Assembly (NCBI GenBank): GCA_021295675.1
Contig: JAGWBY010000105.1
Location: 9,636 to 25,438 of the forward strand
DNA length: 15,803 bases
From: Candidatus Latescibacterota bacterium
Lineage (GTDB): Bacteria > Latescibacterota > UBA2968 > UBA8231
Direction of reading: 5' to 3'
Shown: positions 1-7,066 of the stretch, one piece after another
Layout of the letters: each line of letters begins with the position of its first letter
Position numbering within the stretch: position 1 is the first letter of the stretch
Made by a program: the position numbers and the translations under genes
The notes under the pieces: generated by a model
The model's input: the letters and a program-made list of their open reading frames with translations, nothing else
Told to the model about the DNA's origin: nothing
Databases searched by the model: none

Positions 1-190
1 GCATGGCCTCAATCTCGTCGTCGGCCAACACCCCAGGCACCAAGAGCCACCCGCGCACATCGAAGAGGTATTTCTGCTCGTCGGTCAGTTCGACGACCGG
101 CTCGCCATCGGCGTTTTTTTGCGGCAGGTCGCCTTCCTCCAACAGCAACGGCTGCCCCAAGTTCTTATCAACGACGTATGCTTCGCTCAT
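1..190 (-). CDS. PhyH-family dioxygenase-like protein, N-terminal fragment (runs off window)
   Basis: Open reading frame entering from beyond base 1, with its ATG at 190-188; 63 codons are visible. After about 30 variable residues, the stretch around residues 37-63 (LTDEQKYLFDVRGWLLVPGV, then LADDEIEAM) is the typical opening of a phytanoyl-CoA dioxygenase domain. It closely parallels residues 18-50 of the PhyH protein at 8203-9084, so the two probably belong to one subfamily. An AAAAGGGG Shine-Dalgarno sequence lies 9 bases before the chosen ATG; another ATG at 199 would sit too close to it. Metal ligands lie outside the window, so activity cannot be judged. It is on the same strand as the PhyH gene at 299-1150, separated by 108 bases that carry a possible promoter. 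The substrate is unknown. Confidence 0.8.
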   Translation of the reverse strand, partial: MSEAYVVDKNLGQPLLLEEGDLPQKNADGEPVVELTDEQKYLFDVRGWLLVPGVLADDEIEAM

Positions 191-210
191 CTTGTACATC
201 CCCTTTTGAT

Positions 211-216
211 TTTATA
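211..216 (-). promoter_or_regulatory. Possible -10 element for the PhyH gene at 1-190
   Basis: TATAAA on the minus strand, 21 bases before the start codon, in an AT-rich spacer (191-298) that otherwise shows nothing else. No convincing -35 box is seen 16-18 bases upstream. This suggests the gene may be transcribed independently of the PhyH gene upstream of it. Confidence 0.3.
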
Positions 217-298
217 GCAATCCTGAAAGACTTGAACGATTCGAGATGCGTATCGTTTTGTTTCTACTATTCTGAGTCCTTCTGCGGATTACATAACA

Positions 299-1150
299 TT
301 AGTCGGCTCGCGGAAATGGCGGGAGCGGCGACTTGTTTTCTCCATGTACTTCGTATTCATCCGGCGGAAAATCCCGGCACAACGCGCCTTTGCGCATCAC
401 CCAATGGAAATTGCCCCAAGTGCGCGGCGAGCGATCGGCCAGCGTCGGCGTAGTATAGACGCCAGCGATGCCAATCCGGCTCTGCGAACTCTCATTGACC
501 GGACTGTAGTGCCACATACTGCTGTGCCAACAGACGACATCGCCTGGTGCCAACTCAATGTGCTCGACGCCGCGCTCGGCCTTCAAAGCCGCGACCCGCT
601 CTCTCGGCAGTTCGCCGTGAATGCTGTCGGCGTAGAGCACGTGCTCGACGATCTCGGTTTTGTGGCTTCCCGGAATGAACTGCAAGCAGCCATTTTCTCG
701 TTTGGCCGGGTCGAGGGCCATCCAGAAGTTGAACGGCTCGGTCTCGCCATCGCGCCACAGCCCATTGTCTTGGTGCCAAGGCGTAGCCGCCCCGGTCTTG
801 GCTGGCTTGACGAAGACGCTGCTGAACTTGAGCAGGATATCGTCGCCCAAGTAATACCGCGCCAGCGGTGCCATCGCCCCGGCGTGTACCGCGTGCCAGA
901 CTAGCGGCGCGGTGTGGCACCAGCGGTTGAACTTGCGGAAGCGCTGCGCCCGCGCCTCGGGCGTATCGCCCATCGGGTCCATGGGATCGGCGTCCGTGCG
1001 CACGTCCTCGGGCTCGGGCGTGTACAGAATGTTCTTAATCACCCCCCGCATCTCCGCTGCTTGGTCGGCGGTCGCGATCCCAGGTACCGTGAAGTAGCCC
1101 TTTTCCTCCCAAGCTTGGGCCTGCTCTTGGGTCGGTTGCCAGCGTTTCAT
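299..1150 (-). CDS. Phytanoyl-CoA dioxygenase (PhyH) family protein
   Basis: 283 aa, a normal length for the PhyH family of Fe(II)/2-oxoglutarate-dependent oxygenases, which hydroxylate a carbon of acyl-CoAs or other small molecules. The facial triad looks complete: H126-x-D128 in a WHQDNG motif and distal H214 in WHYSPVN. R225 (SRIG) is in the place of the 2-oxoglutarate-binding arginine, and IPGSH (159-163) is the usual PhyH turn. No signal peptide, so it is probably cytoplasmic. The start is supported by GGAGGG 4 bases upstream. The start lies 12 bases after the stop of the MR/MLE gene upstream on the same strand, so the two are very likely co-transcribed and may act on the same compound. 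The substrate cannot be inferred. Confidence 0.92.
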   Translation of the reverse strand: MKRWQPTQEQAQAWEEKGYFTVPGIATADQAAEMRGVIKNILYTPEPEDVRTDADPMDPMGDTPEARAQRFRKFNRWCHTAPLVWHAVHAGAMAPLARYYLGDDILLKFSSVFVKPAKTGAATPWHQDNGLWRDGETEPFNFWMALDPAKRENGCLQFIPGSHKTEIVEHVLYADSIHGELPRERVAALKAERGVEHIELAPGDVVCWHSSMWHYSPVNESSQSRIGIAGVYTTPTLADRSPRTWGNFHWVMRKGALCRDFPPDEYEVHGENKSPLPPFPRAD

Positions 1151-1162
1151 GCGCCCTCCATC

Positions 1163-2279
1163 TCAGTGCTCTTCAACTACCAGCGAGCTGAACTTCTCCT
1201 CGTCCCACTCCGCGCCCCAACCCGGCCCATCCGGGGGCGCTATGTGCCCTTCCTCAATCAAGGGCGCGTTGAGCAAACCCCACTGCGCCCCGGTCTGCCG
1301 CAAGCTGTCGGCCGTGGCCCTTGTCGATACAACAGCCCAAGTGCGCGTGGACCAGCCCGTCCAGCGCCCCGCCACCATTCAGTTCGATATTCGCGCCGTG
1401 CAGCTCGGCCAGATGCGCCAGCTTCAGCACCTGCGTCGCCCCGTGCCGGGCATTGCCCCGCAGACGATCGGTCGCTCCTTGGATCAGCCATTGCGCCGTC
1501 AAGCCGATGTCGTGCATCAGCATCTCGGTCCCCATCACCGGAATGGTCAACGCACGGCACAGCTCCTGATATTGGTTCATCTTCTGCTCGTGCATTGGCT
1601 CTTCCAACCACACAAAATCCAGCTCCTCCAGCACGCGTCCCACTTCAATGGCCTCGCGCAAGTCATAGGAACACACGGGATCGGTGATCAAATCGTAATC
1701 CGGTCCCACGGCATCGCGCACAGCCCTGTAAATGGGGATGTCGGCCTTTCCTCCTTTGTACGTGTGAAACTTGTACGCCCCAATACCCATTTCCTTGCCG
1801 GTCTCTATGGCCTTGAGATACCCCTCGATATCCGTATCCCCACCAGTCAAATACGCGGGCAGTCGCGGTCGCACGCGTCCCACCAACGCATAGACCGGCA
1901 GCCCCGCGGCCTTGCCCAAAATGTCCCACAGACAGTTGTCAAACGCCCCAAACCAACCCGGGGGCTGGTACACCCACCGGGTCCCCTTCCAGAACTGCTG
2001 AAACAACCCCTCGCGCTCCCACGGGCTCCGCCCCACCGCGTGATACCGCACGATGTCGGCCTGATAGGGCGTCATCGACGTATCGCTGCGCCCCACAATG
2101 CCCTCGTCCGTGTGGACCTCTAAAAAGCTCTGTCGCACCGGGCGCAATTCCTGGTTTGGCCTTCCCTGGTGCGTGTATTGTATCCTCCTCAGTCCCTCTA
2201 CCTGCGCGATACTGTGACCGACGCGCCCCTTGCGGCTTGGGTCTTCCAACACCAGCAATTTCACTGCGGTGATTTTCAT
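1163..2279 (-). CDS. Enolase-superfamily (MR/MLE) sugar-acid dehydratase-like protein, frameshifted near the 3' end
   Basis: Mandelate racemase/muconate lactonizing enzyme fold. Enzymes of this type abstract an alpha proton from a carboxylate and typically dehydrate sugar acids. From ATG 2279, with AAAGGAGG 6 bases upstream, the N-terminal capping domain is at about 1-130 and the barrel follows. Metal ligands appear to be D200 (TDP), E226 (WLEEP) and E252 (GTE). The base motif is K170-x-H172, and D271 is followed by N301 where many homologues have a catalytic His. The frame stops at 1254 after an unrelated tail of about 30 residues. The expected C-terminus (GLLNAPLIEEGHIAPPDGPG onward) lies in another frame, ending at 1163. 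The joined span has one surplus base; the break falls about 1295-1330, where several residues of the family's usual sequence seem absent. First gene of a probable operon with PhyH 299-1150. Pseudogene or assembly error. Confidence 0.85.
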
Positions 2280-2289
2280 GTGCGCCTCC

Positions 2290-2318
2290 TTTATCCGCAA
2301 ACTTGCATACCCTATATT
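2290..2318 (+). promoter_or_regulatory. Possible promoter for the plus-strand MR/MLE gene
   Basis: TATATT (2313-2318) is a good -10 match, with a poor -35 (TTTATC, 2290-2295) at 17-base spacing. It overlaps the opposing promoter in the 74-base divergent spacer, so the two directions may compete. Confidence 0.35.
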
Positions 2319-2337
2319 CCCCCTCCACAACTGTCAA
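2309..2337 (-). promoter_or_regulatory. Promoter for the MR/MLE-PhyH operon
   Basis: On the minus strand, TTGACA (2337-2332, perfect -35), a 17-base spacer and TAGGGT (2314-2309, weak -10). Transcription would begin about 22 bases before the ATG at 2279, just ahead of the AAAGGAGG ribosome site. The spacing is ideal for a sigma-70-type promoter. Confidence 0.5.
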
Positions 2338-2353
2338 CCTCAGAGACCCAATT

Positions 2354-3487
2354 ATGAAAATCGCTGCTATCGAAACCTTCGACCTCGCCTGTCCCCTTGA
2401 GCGCCCCTTTGGCTGGTCCCAAGGCTGGCTCGACCAGCGCAGCACCACGCTCGTCAAAGTCACCACGGACGACGGCCTCGTCGGCTGGGGCGAAGGCGCG
2501 GCTGCTAGCCTCATCGACGGCTTGCTCGCCCCGCTGCTCATTGGCCAAGACCCCATGGACCGCGCAGGTCTGTGGGAGCGCATGTTCCACGCGCTCTACA
2601 ACGGCAATAACGCAGTCGGCCTAGCCGGCAGCGCCCTTTCCGCGCTCGACATTGCCCTTTGGGATCTCGCTGGCAAAGCCACCGGCCTCCCGATCTGCGA
2701 CCTCCTCGGCGGCAAGGTCCGCGACAAAGTCGCCGTCTATGCCACCGGCCTCTACTATACTGAAGGCGAGTTTCCCGACCGTCTGCTCGACGAGGCGCGG
2801 GGCTATATGGCCGCAGGTTTCAAGGGGATGAAGACCAAAGTCGGGGGGCTGTCCATCGCCGAGGATGTCGCGCGCGTCCGCGCCCTGCGCGATGCCATCG
2901 GCCCGGATATCCACCTCATGGTCGATGCCAACGAGGCCTACAACGCCACCACGGCGATTCGCCTTGGCCAGAAGCTGGCCGACTTGGATCTGGTGTGGTT
3001 TGAAGAGCCGGTCAACGCCCAAGACTTGGACGCCTACTTGGAAGTCAAAGCCGCGTTGCCCATGGCCATCGCCGGCGGCGAAAACCTGCGCACCCGCTAC
3101 GAATTCAAACCCTACCTGACGCGCCGCGCCTACGACATCGTCCAACCCGACATCATGCACTGCGGCGGCATTACCGAAATGCAGCGCATCTGCGCCATGG
3201 CCAACGCCTGCGGCATTCAGGTCAATCCCCACGTCTGGGGATCGCCCGTTATGATCGCCGCCACCTTGCACCTTGCCGCCACCTTGCCACCCTGCCCGCC
3301 AGCGCGCAACACCCAGCCCTATATGCAGGAGCCGGTGATGGAATTCGACCGCACGCCAAGTGCCATCCGCCAAGAGCTATGCGCGGTACCGTTTGACCAA
3401 GAGGACAGCTTTGTGCGCGTGCCGACCGGACCGGGATTGGGGATTGAGGTGGATGAAGAGGTGGTCGGGAGGCTGAAGCAAGGTTAG
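2354..3487 (+). CDS. Mandelate racemase/muconate lactonizing enzyme family protein
   Basis: 377 aa from the ATG at 2354, full length for the enolase superfamily MR subgroup. Residues 1-120 form the capping domain with D39-D40-G41. The barrel carries every expected catalytic position: K160-x-K162, metal ligands D191 (VDAN), E217 (WFEEP) and E243 (GGE), and the D266/H293 dyad (QPDIMHCGG; NPHVWGS). Members of this subgroup racemise or dehydrate alpha-hydroxy and sugar acids, needing Mg2+ in the cytoplasm. An upstream in-frame ATG at 2303 falls inside the opposing promoter and the residues it adds are unlike the family. No strong Shine-Dalgarno precedes 2354, so translation may be weak or leader-poor. 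It is divergent from the other MR/MLE gene but clearly distinct in sequence, not a recent duplicate. The exact substrate is unknown. Confidence 0.9.
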   Translation: MKIAAIETFDLACPLERPFGWSQGWLDQRSTTLVKVTTDDGLVGWGEGAAASLIDGLLAPLLIGQDPMDRAGLWERMFHALYNGNNAVGLAGSALSALDIALWDLAGKATGLPICDLLGGKVRDKVAVYATGLYYTEGEFPDRLLDEARGYMAAGFKGMKTKVGGLSIAEDVARVRALRDAIGPDIHLMVDANEAYNATTAIRLGQKLADLDLVWFEEPVNAQDLDAYLEVKAALPMAIAGGENLRTRYEFKPYLTRRAYDIVQPDIMHCGGITEMQRICAMANACGIQVNPHVWGSPVMIAATLHLAATLPPCPPARNTQPYMQEPVMEFDRTPSAIRQELCAVPFDQEDSFVRVPTGPGLGIEVDEEVVGRLKQG

Positions 3488-3488
3488 A

Positions 3489-3755
3489 TTGGAGAAATCT
3501 TGGCCAAATTGGTGGAATTGGGAGCTGGGTTTTACAGCACATCTGGAAGTCCGCATGGAGGAGCGGGGATTCTCTGAGATGGAGCTACGGACGATGCTTG
3601 ACGATGCCTCAAAATTGGTTCCCGCTCGCCGCCCGGGTCGTTGGCTTATTCATACTCGTCATGCGGGACATCCTTGGTTTGTGGTTGTTGAGCCAGACTT
3701 AGACGACAGAATTCTTATGATTGTAACCGCATATCCTGTAGAGGTGCGCCGATGA
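3489..3755 (+). CDS. DUF4258-like small protein (RelE-fold toxin-like)
   Basis: 88 aa if translation begins at TTG 3489, immediately after the stop of the MR/MLE gene. The core (about residues 18-85) has the DUF4258 pattern: a helix with RMEERGFSEMELRTML, then strands with PGRWLIHTRH, WFVVVEP and ILMIVTAYPVE. DUF4258 proteins resemble RelE/BrnT-type toxins but their activity is mostly uncharacterised. The first 17 residues are atypical (Trp/Asn rich), so the true start may be another non-ATG codon further in. Its stop overlaps the start of the next gene by 4 bases (ATGA), meaning translational coupling with a DUF2283 protein. That pairing is common in genomes and looks like a toxin-antitoxin or regulatory module; the role here is inference. 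Confidence 0.75.
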   Translation: MEKSWPNWWNWELGFTAHLEVRMEERGFSEMELRTMLDDASKLVPARRPGRWLIHTRHAGHPWFVVVEPDLDDRILMIVTAYPVEVRR

Positions 3756-4021
3756 AAACCGTTTCCTTGCAAATCACCTATCGAAAAGGCAAGCCGTTTG
3801 CCGCCTATATTTACCTATCCCATCAACACAGCCAGAAAAGCGTACGAACTGAAGCTGTAACAGAAGATCTCCTAATTGACTACGCTCAAGATGGCACACC
3901 TCTTGGGATTGAAGTCGTCTCACCCGGAATGGTAAGTATCGACGAAATACAGCGCGTCTTTGATCGTCTGGGTCTCGGTAGACTAGAACCCGCAGAACTG
4001 GAGCCGCTCAAAGCAGCGTAA
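3752..4021 (+). CDS. DUF2283 family protein (putative partner/antitoxin of the DUF4258 protein)
   Basis: 89 aa. The central stretch VTEDLLIDYAQDGTPLGIEV (about 34-55) is the DUF2283 signature, a small beta-rich domain. It is followed by a helical tail (SIDEIQRVFDRLGLGRL) that could bind the partner protein. The ATG overlaps the stop of the upstream gene, and GAGGTG lies 7 bases before it. The function of the family is not established. The tight coupling to a RelE-like DUF4258 protein supports an antitoxin-like role. Both genes use more AT-ending codons than the flanking MR/MLE gene, which fits a mobile small-gene cassette, but no repeats or integrase flank it. Confidence 0.8.
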   Translation: MKTVSLQITYRKGKPFAAYIYLSHQHSQKSVRTEAVTEDLLIDYAQDGTPLGIEVVSPGMVSIDEIQRVFDRLGLGRLEPAELEPLKAA

Positions 4022-4063
4022 CGATCCTAGTCTGGGGTTGGGAATGGCATCTTCAAGAGCATT

Positions 4064-4946
4064 TTGGCGACTGTGAGCGACCGGATTGAGCGTCGATCAC
4101 TGGGGCTGACCCTCGCCTTTACTACCCTGCTGCTGTGGGGTGCTCTGCCCGTGGTGCTCAAGCTGTTGTTGCAATCGCTGGATCCCTTTACGGTTACTTG
4201 GTACCGCTTCTTGCTCGCGGGGGCCATGCTGATCCCCGTCGTCCACTTTCGCTACGGCCTCGCTTCGCCTTTTCGGATTCGCGGCGCAGTTTCGGTTCTA
4301 GCGGTGGTTTGCGTCCTCGGCCTCGGCGGCAACTATCTGACGTATCCCTGGCTCGGCTCAGATCGTAATGCAGTTTTCGCCAATAATTGTGCTCTTGGGC
4401 GGGCTGATATTCTTCAAAGAAGCCTTTAGCCGTCTGCAGTGGATCGGACTCGGCGTGCTAGTCGTGGGGATGGGGCTCTTTTTTAACCAGCGCTTTGCCG
4501 AACTGCTCTTCGTGTTGGAAAATTACGGCATCGGCGTTTGGCTCGTCTTTGTCTCGGCCATCCTCTGGGGAGTTTTCATGCTGGCGCAGAAACCCCTGCT
4601 ACGGCACCTACCCTCGACCTCGATCATGGCTTTAGTCTATTGGTTTGGCACTATGCTGTTCCTGCCCTTAGCCCAGCCGAGCCGCATCTTCGACCTGCCG
4701 ACCATCCCCTGCTTGCTCTTGGCCTGCTCGGTCGTCTTCACCCTCGTCTCCTATCTCAGCTTCGCCGAATCGCTCAAGCGGATGGAAGCCTTGACGCCTC
4801 TGGTCACGATGGCCGTGATGGGCCTACTCGCCCTCTTCGACCCCAACTTAGTCCCCATGGAACCCCTCAACAAACCCGCCATCGGCGGGACCATACTGGT
4901 GGTCGTCGGATCGATGTGCAGCACCTTGGGCAAGAGCGCCTCCTAA
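4064..4946 (+). pseudogene. EamA/DMT-family transporter, broken by internal deletion and frameshift
   Basis: Two overlapping frames together make one drug/metabolite transporter of the EamA type (normally about 300 aa, ten membrane helices, inner membrane). The first part (TTG 4064 or GTG 4073 start) reads SLGLTLAFTTLLLWGALPVV through GLGGNYLTY. The second frame resumes with PGSAQIVMQFSPIIVLLGG and continues to the stop at 4946, covering the second EamA repeat (WLVFVSAILWGVFMLAQK). The switch is at about 4346: TAT is followed by one surplus base before the second frame. Homologues have roughly eight residues between the NYLxY and SAQ motifs, so about 20-26 bases are probably missing. As written it would make only a 121-residue stub. 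Pseudogene or assembly error. Stand-alone gene; substrate unknown. Confidence 0.82.
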
Positions 4947-5010
4947 CCGGCCTAAAGTAGAGCAAGAAATTGTCCGTCACCCTCAGATAACCCTACAAGG
5001 AACCAGATCT

Positions 5011-6216
5011 ATGGTATTCTCAAAAGTACTCTGTGTGGCTTTGGTTGTGGCCCTTCTATTGGCGCAGGGCGAACCTGCCGAAGCAACTCCCGAAAGCAGG
5101 GCCGGGGCGCTGTTCCTATTGATCTCCCCGTCGGTGCGAGTCAATGGGATGGGGCAGGCGGGCGTCGCCCTTCTGGACGAGCCAGCGGGTTACTACAACC
5201 CTGGTGCGGCAGCCCTAGCGTCTCCTGCACATACACTCCAGAGCCGCTTCTATCTGAGCGGGATGCCGTGGCTTCCAGCGTTGGCAGACGATATAAGCTA
5301 TAACTACTTTGCCGCTCAAGCCGCAGCCGAGCGTGTTTTCGACGGTTTCTTGGGATTGGATAAGCCAACAAAGCTTAGAGTAGCATTCTACGGGTACCGC
5401 ACGAAGCTGGATCTCGGAGAACAGTTGCGCACAAATGAACGGGGCGAGGTAATAGGTACTTTCAACGATGCGGATGCCTCCAACAATATTGGCGTCAGCT
5501 TGGCGTTGAGATCCGTCGTGGAGCTAGGCATCGGTGCGACCTCCAAGCAGATTTCATCTAATCTTGGCGGGAGAAAAGGCTCTGCCGAGGCATACGACTT
5601 CGGTCTCATGGCAATAGTACCGGTGGTCGGAGTTTGGGAACGCCTCACCGGGCGGGAGTTTATCCTGATTCAACACCTCCGGCCGAAGCTTGATGTCGGA
5701 CTCGGTGTCACGTGGCAGAACCGTGGGGACAAAACTATTCGCTACACCGACATCTTGTTTGCTGACCCTCTACCGGCGAACAGGCGGCACGGATGGTCAG
5801 GAAGCTTGGGAATGGACTGGAACTCTGACTCCTTCAACCTCGCTATCGGCAGAGTGACATTCTCCAAAGAGACGTACCGTCCCCAAGTAGATGGTGCCCA
5901 TGTTACGAGCCTCGCTGAGGACGACAAGAGCGGATTTGAGGTTTCTATTATGGAAACGGTCGCGGTTCGGCGAGGGACGTACGACGACTTTGATGGTGAA
6001 GTTCACTTGAAAACCTCGGGGTGGACCGTTAAATCCGATGGTCTCTTCAAGTTTTTTGCACATCAATTGGACAGTACTCCGTCCAACTCCGAAGACGGCG
6101 CACTCCAGTTCCTTGCTAGACACTTGTCAATCAGTTGGTCTCGGTTCGAATACGGTGACAGAAGTTCGTCGCTGTTCCGCGGTGTCGGCCACTCCTTTAT
6201 CGGGTTGTCGTTCTGA
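5011..6216 (+). CDS. PorV/UPF0164-like outer-membrane beta-barrel protein
   Basis: 401 aa. Residues 1-26 form a signal peptide (hydrophobic VLCVALVVALLLA, cleavage likely after AEA). The mature N-terminus has the hallmark of the PorV/PorQ/UPF0164 family: AGALFLLISPSVRVNGMGQAG, then DEPAGYYNPGAAAL (about 31-72). In relatives this motif opens a FadL-like barrel; some members serve type IX secretion or hydrophobic transport. The remainder alternates polar and hydrophobic residues in strand-like segments and ends in a phenylalanine (LSF), typical of outer-membrane barrels recognised by the BAM machinery. AAGGAA sits 9 bases before the ATG. No type IX secretion genes are nearby, so the specific role is open. 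Codon choice is more AT-ending than in the neighbours, possibly indicating a separate history. Confidence 0.75.
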   Translation: MVFSKVLCVALVVALLLAQGEPAEATPESRAGALFLLISPSVRVNGMGQAGVALLDEPAGYYNPGAAALASPAHTLQSRFYLSGMPWLPALADDISYNYFAAQAAAERVFDGFLGLDKPTKLRVAFYGYRTKLDLGEQLRTNERGEVIGTFNDADASNNIGVSLALRSVVELGIGATSKQISSNLGGRKGSAEAYDFGLMAIVPVVGVWERLTGREFILIQHLRPKLDVGLGVTWQNRGDKTIRYTDILFADPLPANRRHGWSGSLGMDWNSDSFNLAIGRVTFSKETYRPQVDGAHVTSLAEDDKSGFEVSIMETVAVRRGTYDDFDGEVHLKTSGWTVKSDGLFKFFAHQLDSTPSNSEDGALQFLARHLSISWSRFEYGDRSSSLFRGVGHSFIGLSF

Positions 6217-6287
6217 GTAGCGGATTCCCTGATCACGCCAATCTATTCTATTCGGCCCAAGGGCATCGCAAGGAGACCGAAGCACCT

Positions 6288-6863
6288 ATGAACTTTCGCA
6301 TCGAAGAAGAAAGCCCCGACACCCTGTCCGAATACGGCCAAGTGCCCATCGCATTTGAAGTGAAAAGCCGCTTCCGCGTCGAACTCGCCGACAATGGCTT
6401 GGGGGGAATCCGGCTAGTCGAAGAACTCGTCAATCCGCCCTACATCAAAAACTACGACCACTCCGGCGGCCCCGAGCGCTGGACCCGGAGAACGTGGGAC
6501 CTCTCGCGGTGGATTGTCCTCGCTGCATACAGGGAACAAGAGCGCATCGGCGGAGCCATTGTCGCCTTTCACAGCGAAGGCTTAGACTACTGCGAAGGGC
6601 GCGAAGACCTCGCCGGCCTCTGGGACATCCGCGTGCGGCCCGAATATCAAGGACGAGGTGTGGGCAAGGCACTCTTCCAACTCGCCGAGACCTGCGCCAA
6701 GCAGCAGGGCTGCACCCAACTCAAAATCGAGACCCAAAACATCAACGTCCCCGCTTGCCGCTTCTACGCCCGCATGGGTGCCAAACTCGGTCATATCCAT
6801 CTCTACGCCTACCTTACCGAGGGCCTAGACGAGGTACAACTGACCTGGTACAAGGATCTGTAG
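6288..6863 (+). CDS. GNAT-family N-acetyltransferase, SatA-like
   Basis: 191 aa. The C-terminal half is a GNAT fold. RPEYQGRGVGKAL (about 117-129) holds the acetyl-CoA loop Q121-G-R-G-V-G126. TQNINVPACRFYARMGAKLG follows, and the ending is QLTWYKDL. The TQ(N/D)xNVxACRFY pattern and the aromatic C-terminus resemble streptothricin acetyltransferases (Nat/SatA) and relatives, which acetylate amines. The N-terminal 60 residues are less conserved, so resistance cannot be claimed. AAGGAG precedes the ATG by 11 bases. It stands between unrelated genes with no sign of an operon. An unknown small-molecule or ribosomal substrate is equally possible. Confidence 0.85.
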   Translation: MNFRIEEESPDTLSEYGQVPIAFEVKSRFRVELADNGLGGIRLVEELVNPPYIKNYDHSGGPERWTRRTWDLSRWIVLAAYREQERIGGAIVAFHSEGLDYCEGREDLAGLWDIRVRPEYQGRGVGKALFQLAETCAKQQGCTQLKIETQNINVPACRFYARMGAKLGHIHLYAYLTEGLDEVQLTWYKDL

Positions 6864-6927
6864 CCGCCGCAGACGCTGGCGGTCAAAAACAACATTATGA
6901 CTGATTTTACGCACAGACCCCTAGGTA

Positions 6928-6958
6928 TGGGATGCTTCGCTACGCTCAGCATGACAAG
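6928..6958. repeat. REP-like imperfect palindrome
   Basis: ATGCTTCGCTACGCTCAGCAT (6932-6952, 21 bases) folds as a hairpin with 5 outer pairs, a two-base mismatch, inner GC pairs and a TAC loop, followed by GACAAG. Elements of the form TTCGCTACGCTCAGnATGACA are a familiar small dispersed repeat in many environmental bacterial genomes. Here there is one copy, in the 203-base spacer 6864-7066, which otherwise holds only the AT-rich leader of the next gene. Confidence 0.45.
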
Positions 6959-7066
6959 TGCTAGTTTGCTGCTTCCCCGCGTCATCGAAGTATCTTATAC
7001 CCAGATGCCCATGCGTAACATCAGATTATGAGTATAACGCAGGTTCTATAACGAGGAGAGCCGGGT

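Noticed and set aside
344..904. Plus-strand open frame opposite the PhyH gene
   Set aside because: Its protein is Arg/Pro/His rich without family motifs, and it lies antisense to a PhyH gene with complete catalytic residues.
1149..2123. Long plus-strand frame opposite the MR/MLE gene
   Set aside because: A shadow of a GC-rich gene: no motifs, biased composition, and the opposite strand has clear enolase-superfamily residues.
2621..3373. 250-codon minus-strand frame opposite the plus MR/MLE gene
   Set aside because: Gly/Val/Asp-rich antisense shadow; no ribosome site or recognisable domain.
4335..4370. Programmed frameshift or translational bypass in the EamA gene
   Set aside because: Conserved residues are missing rather than an extra coding gap being inserted, and no slippery heptamer is seen.
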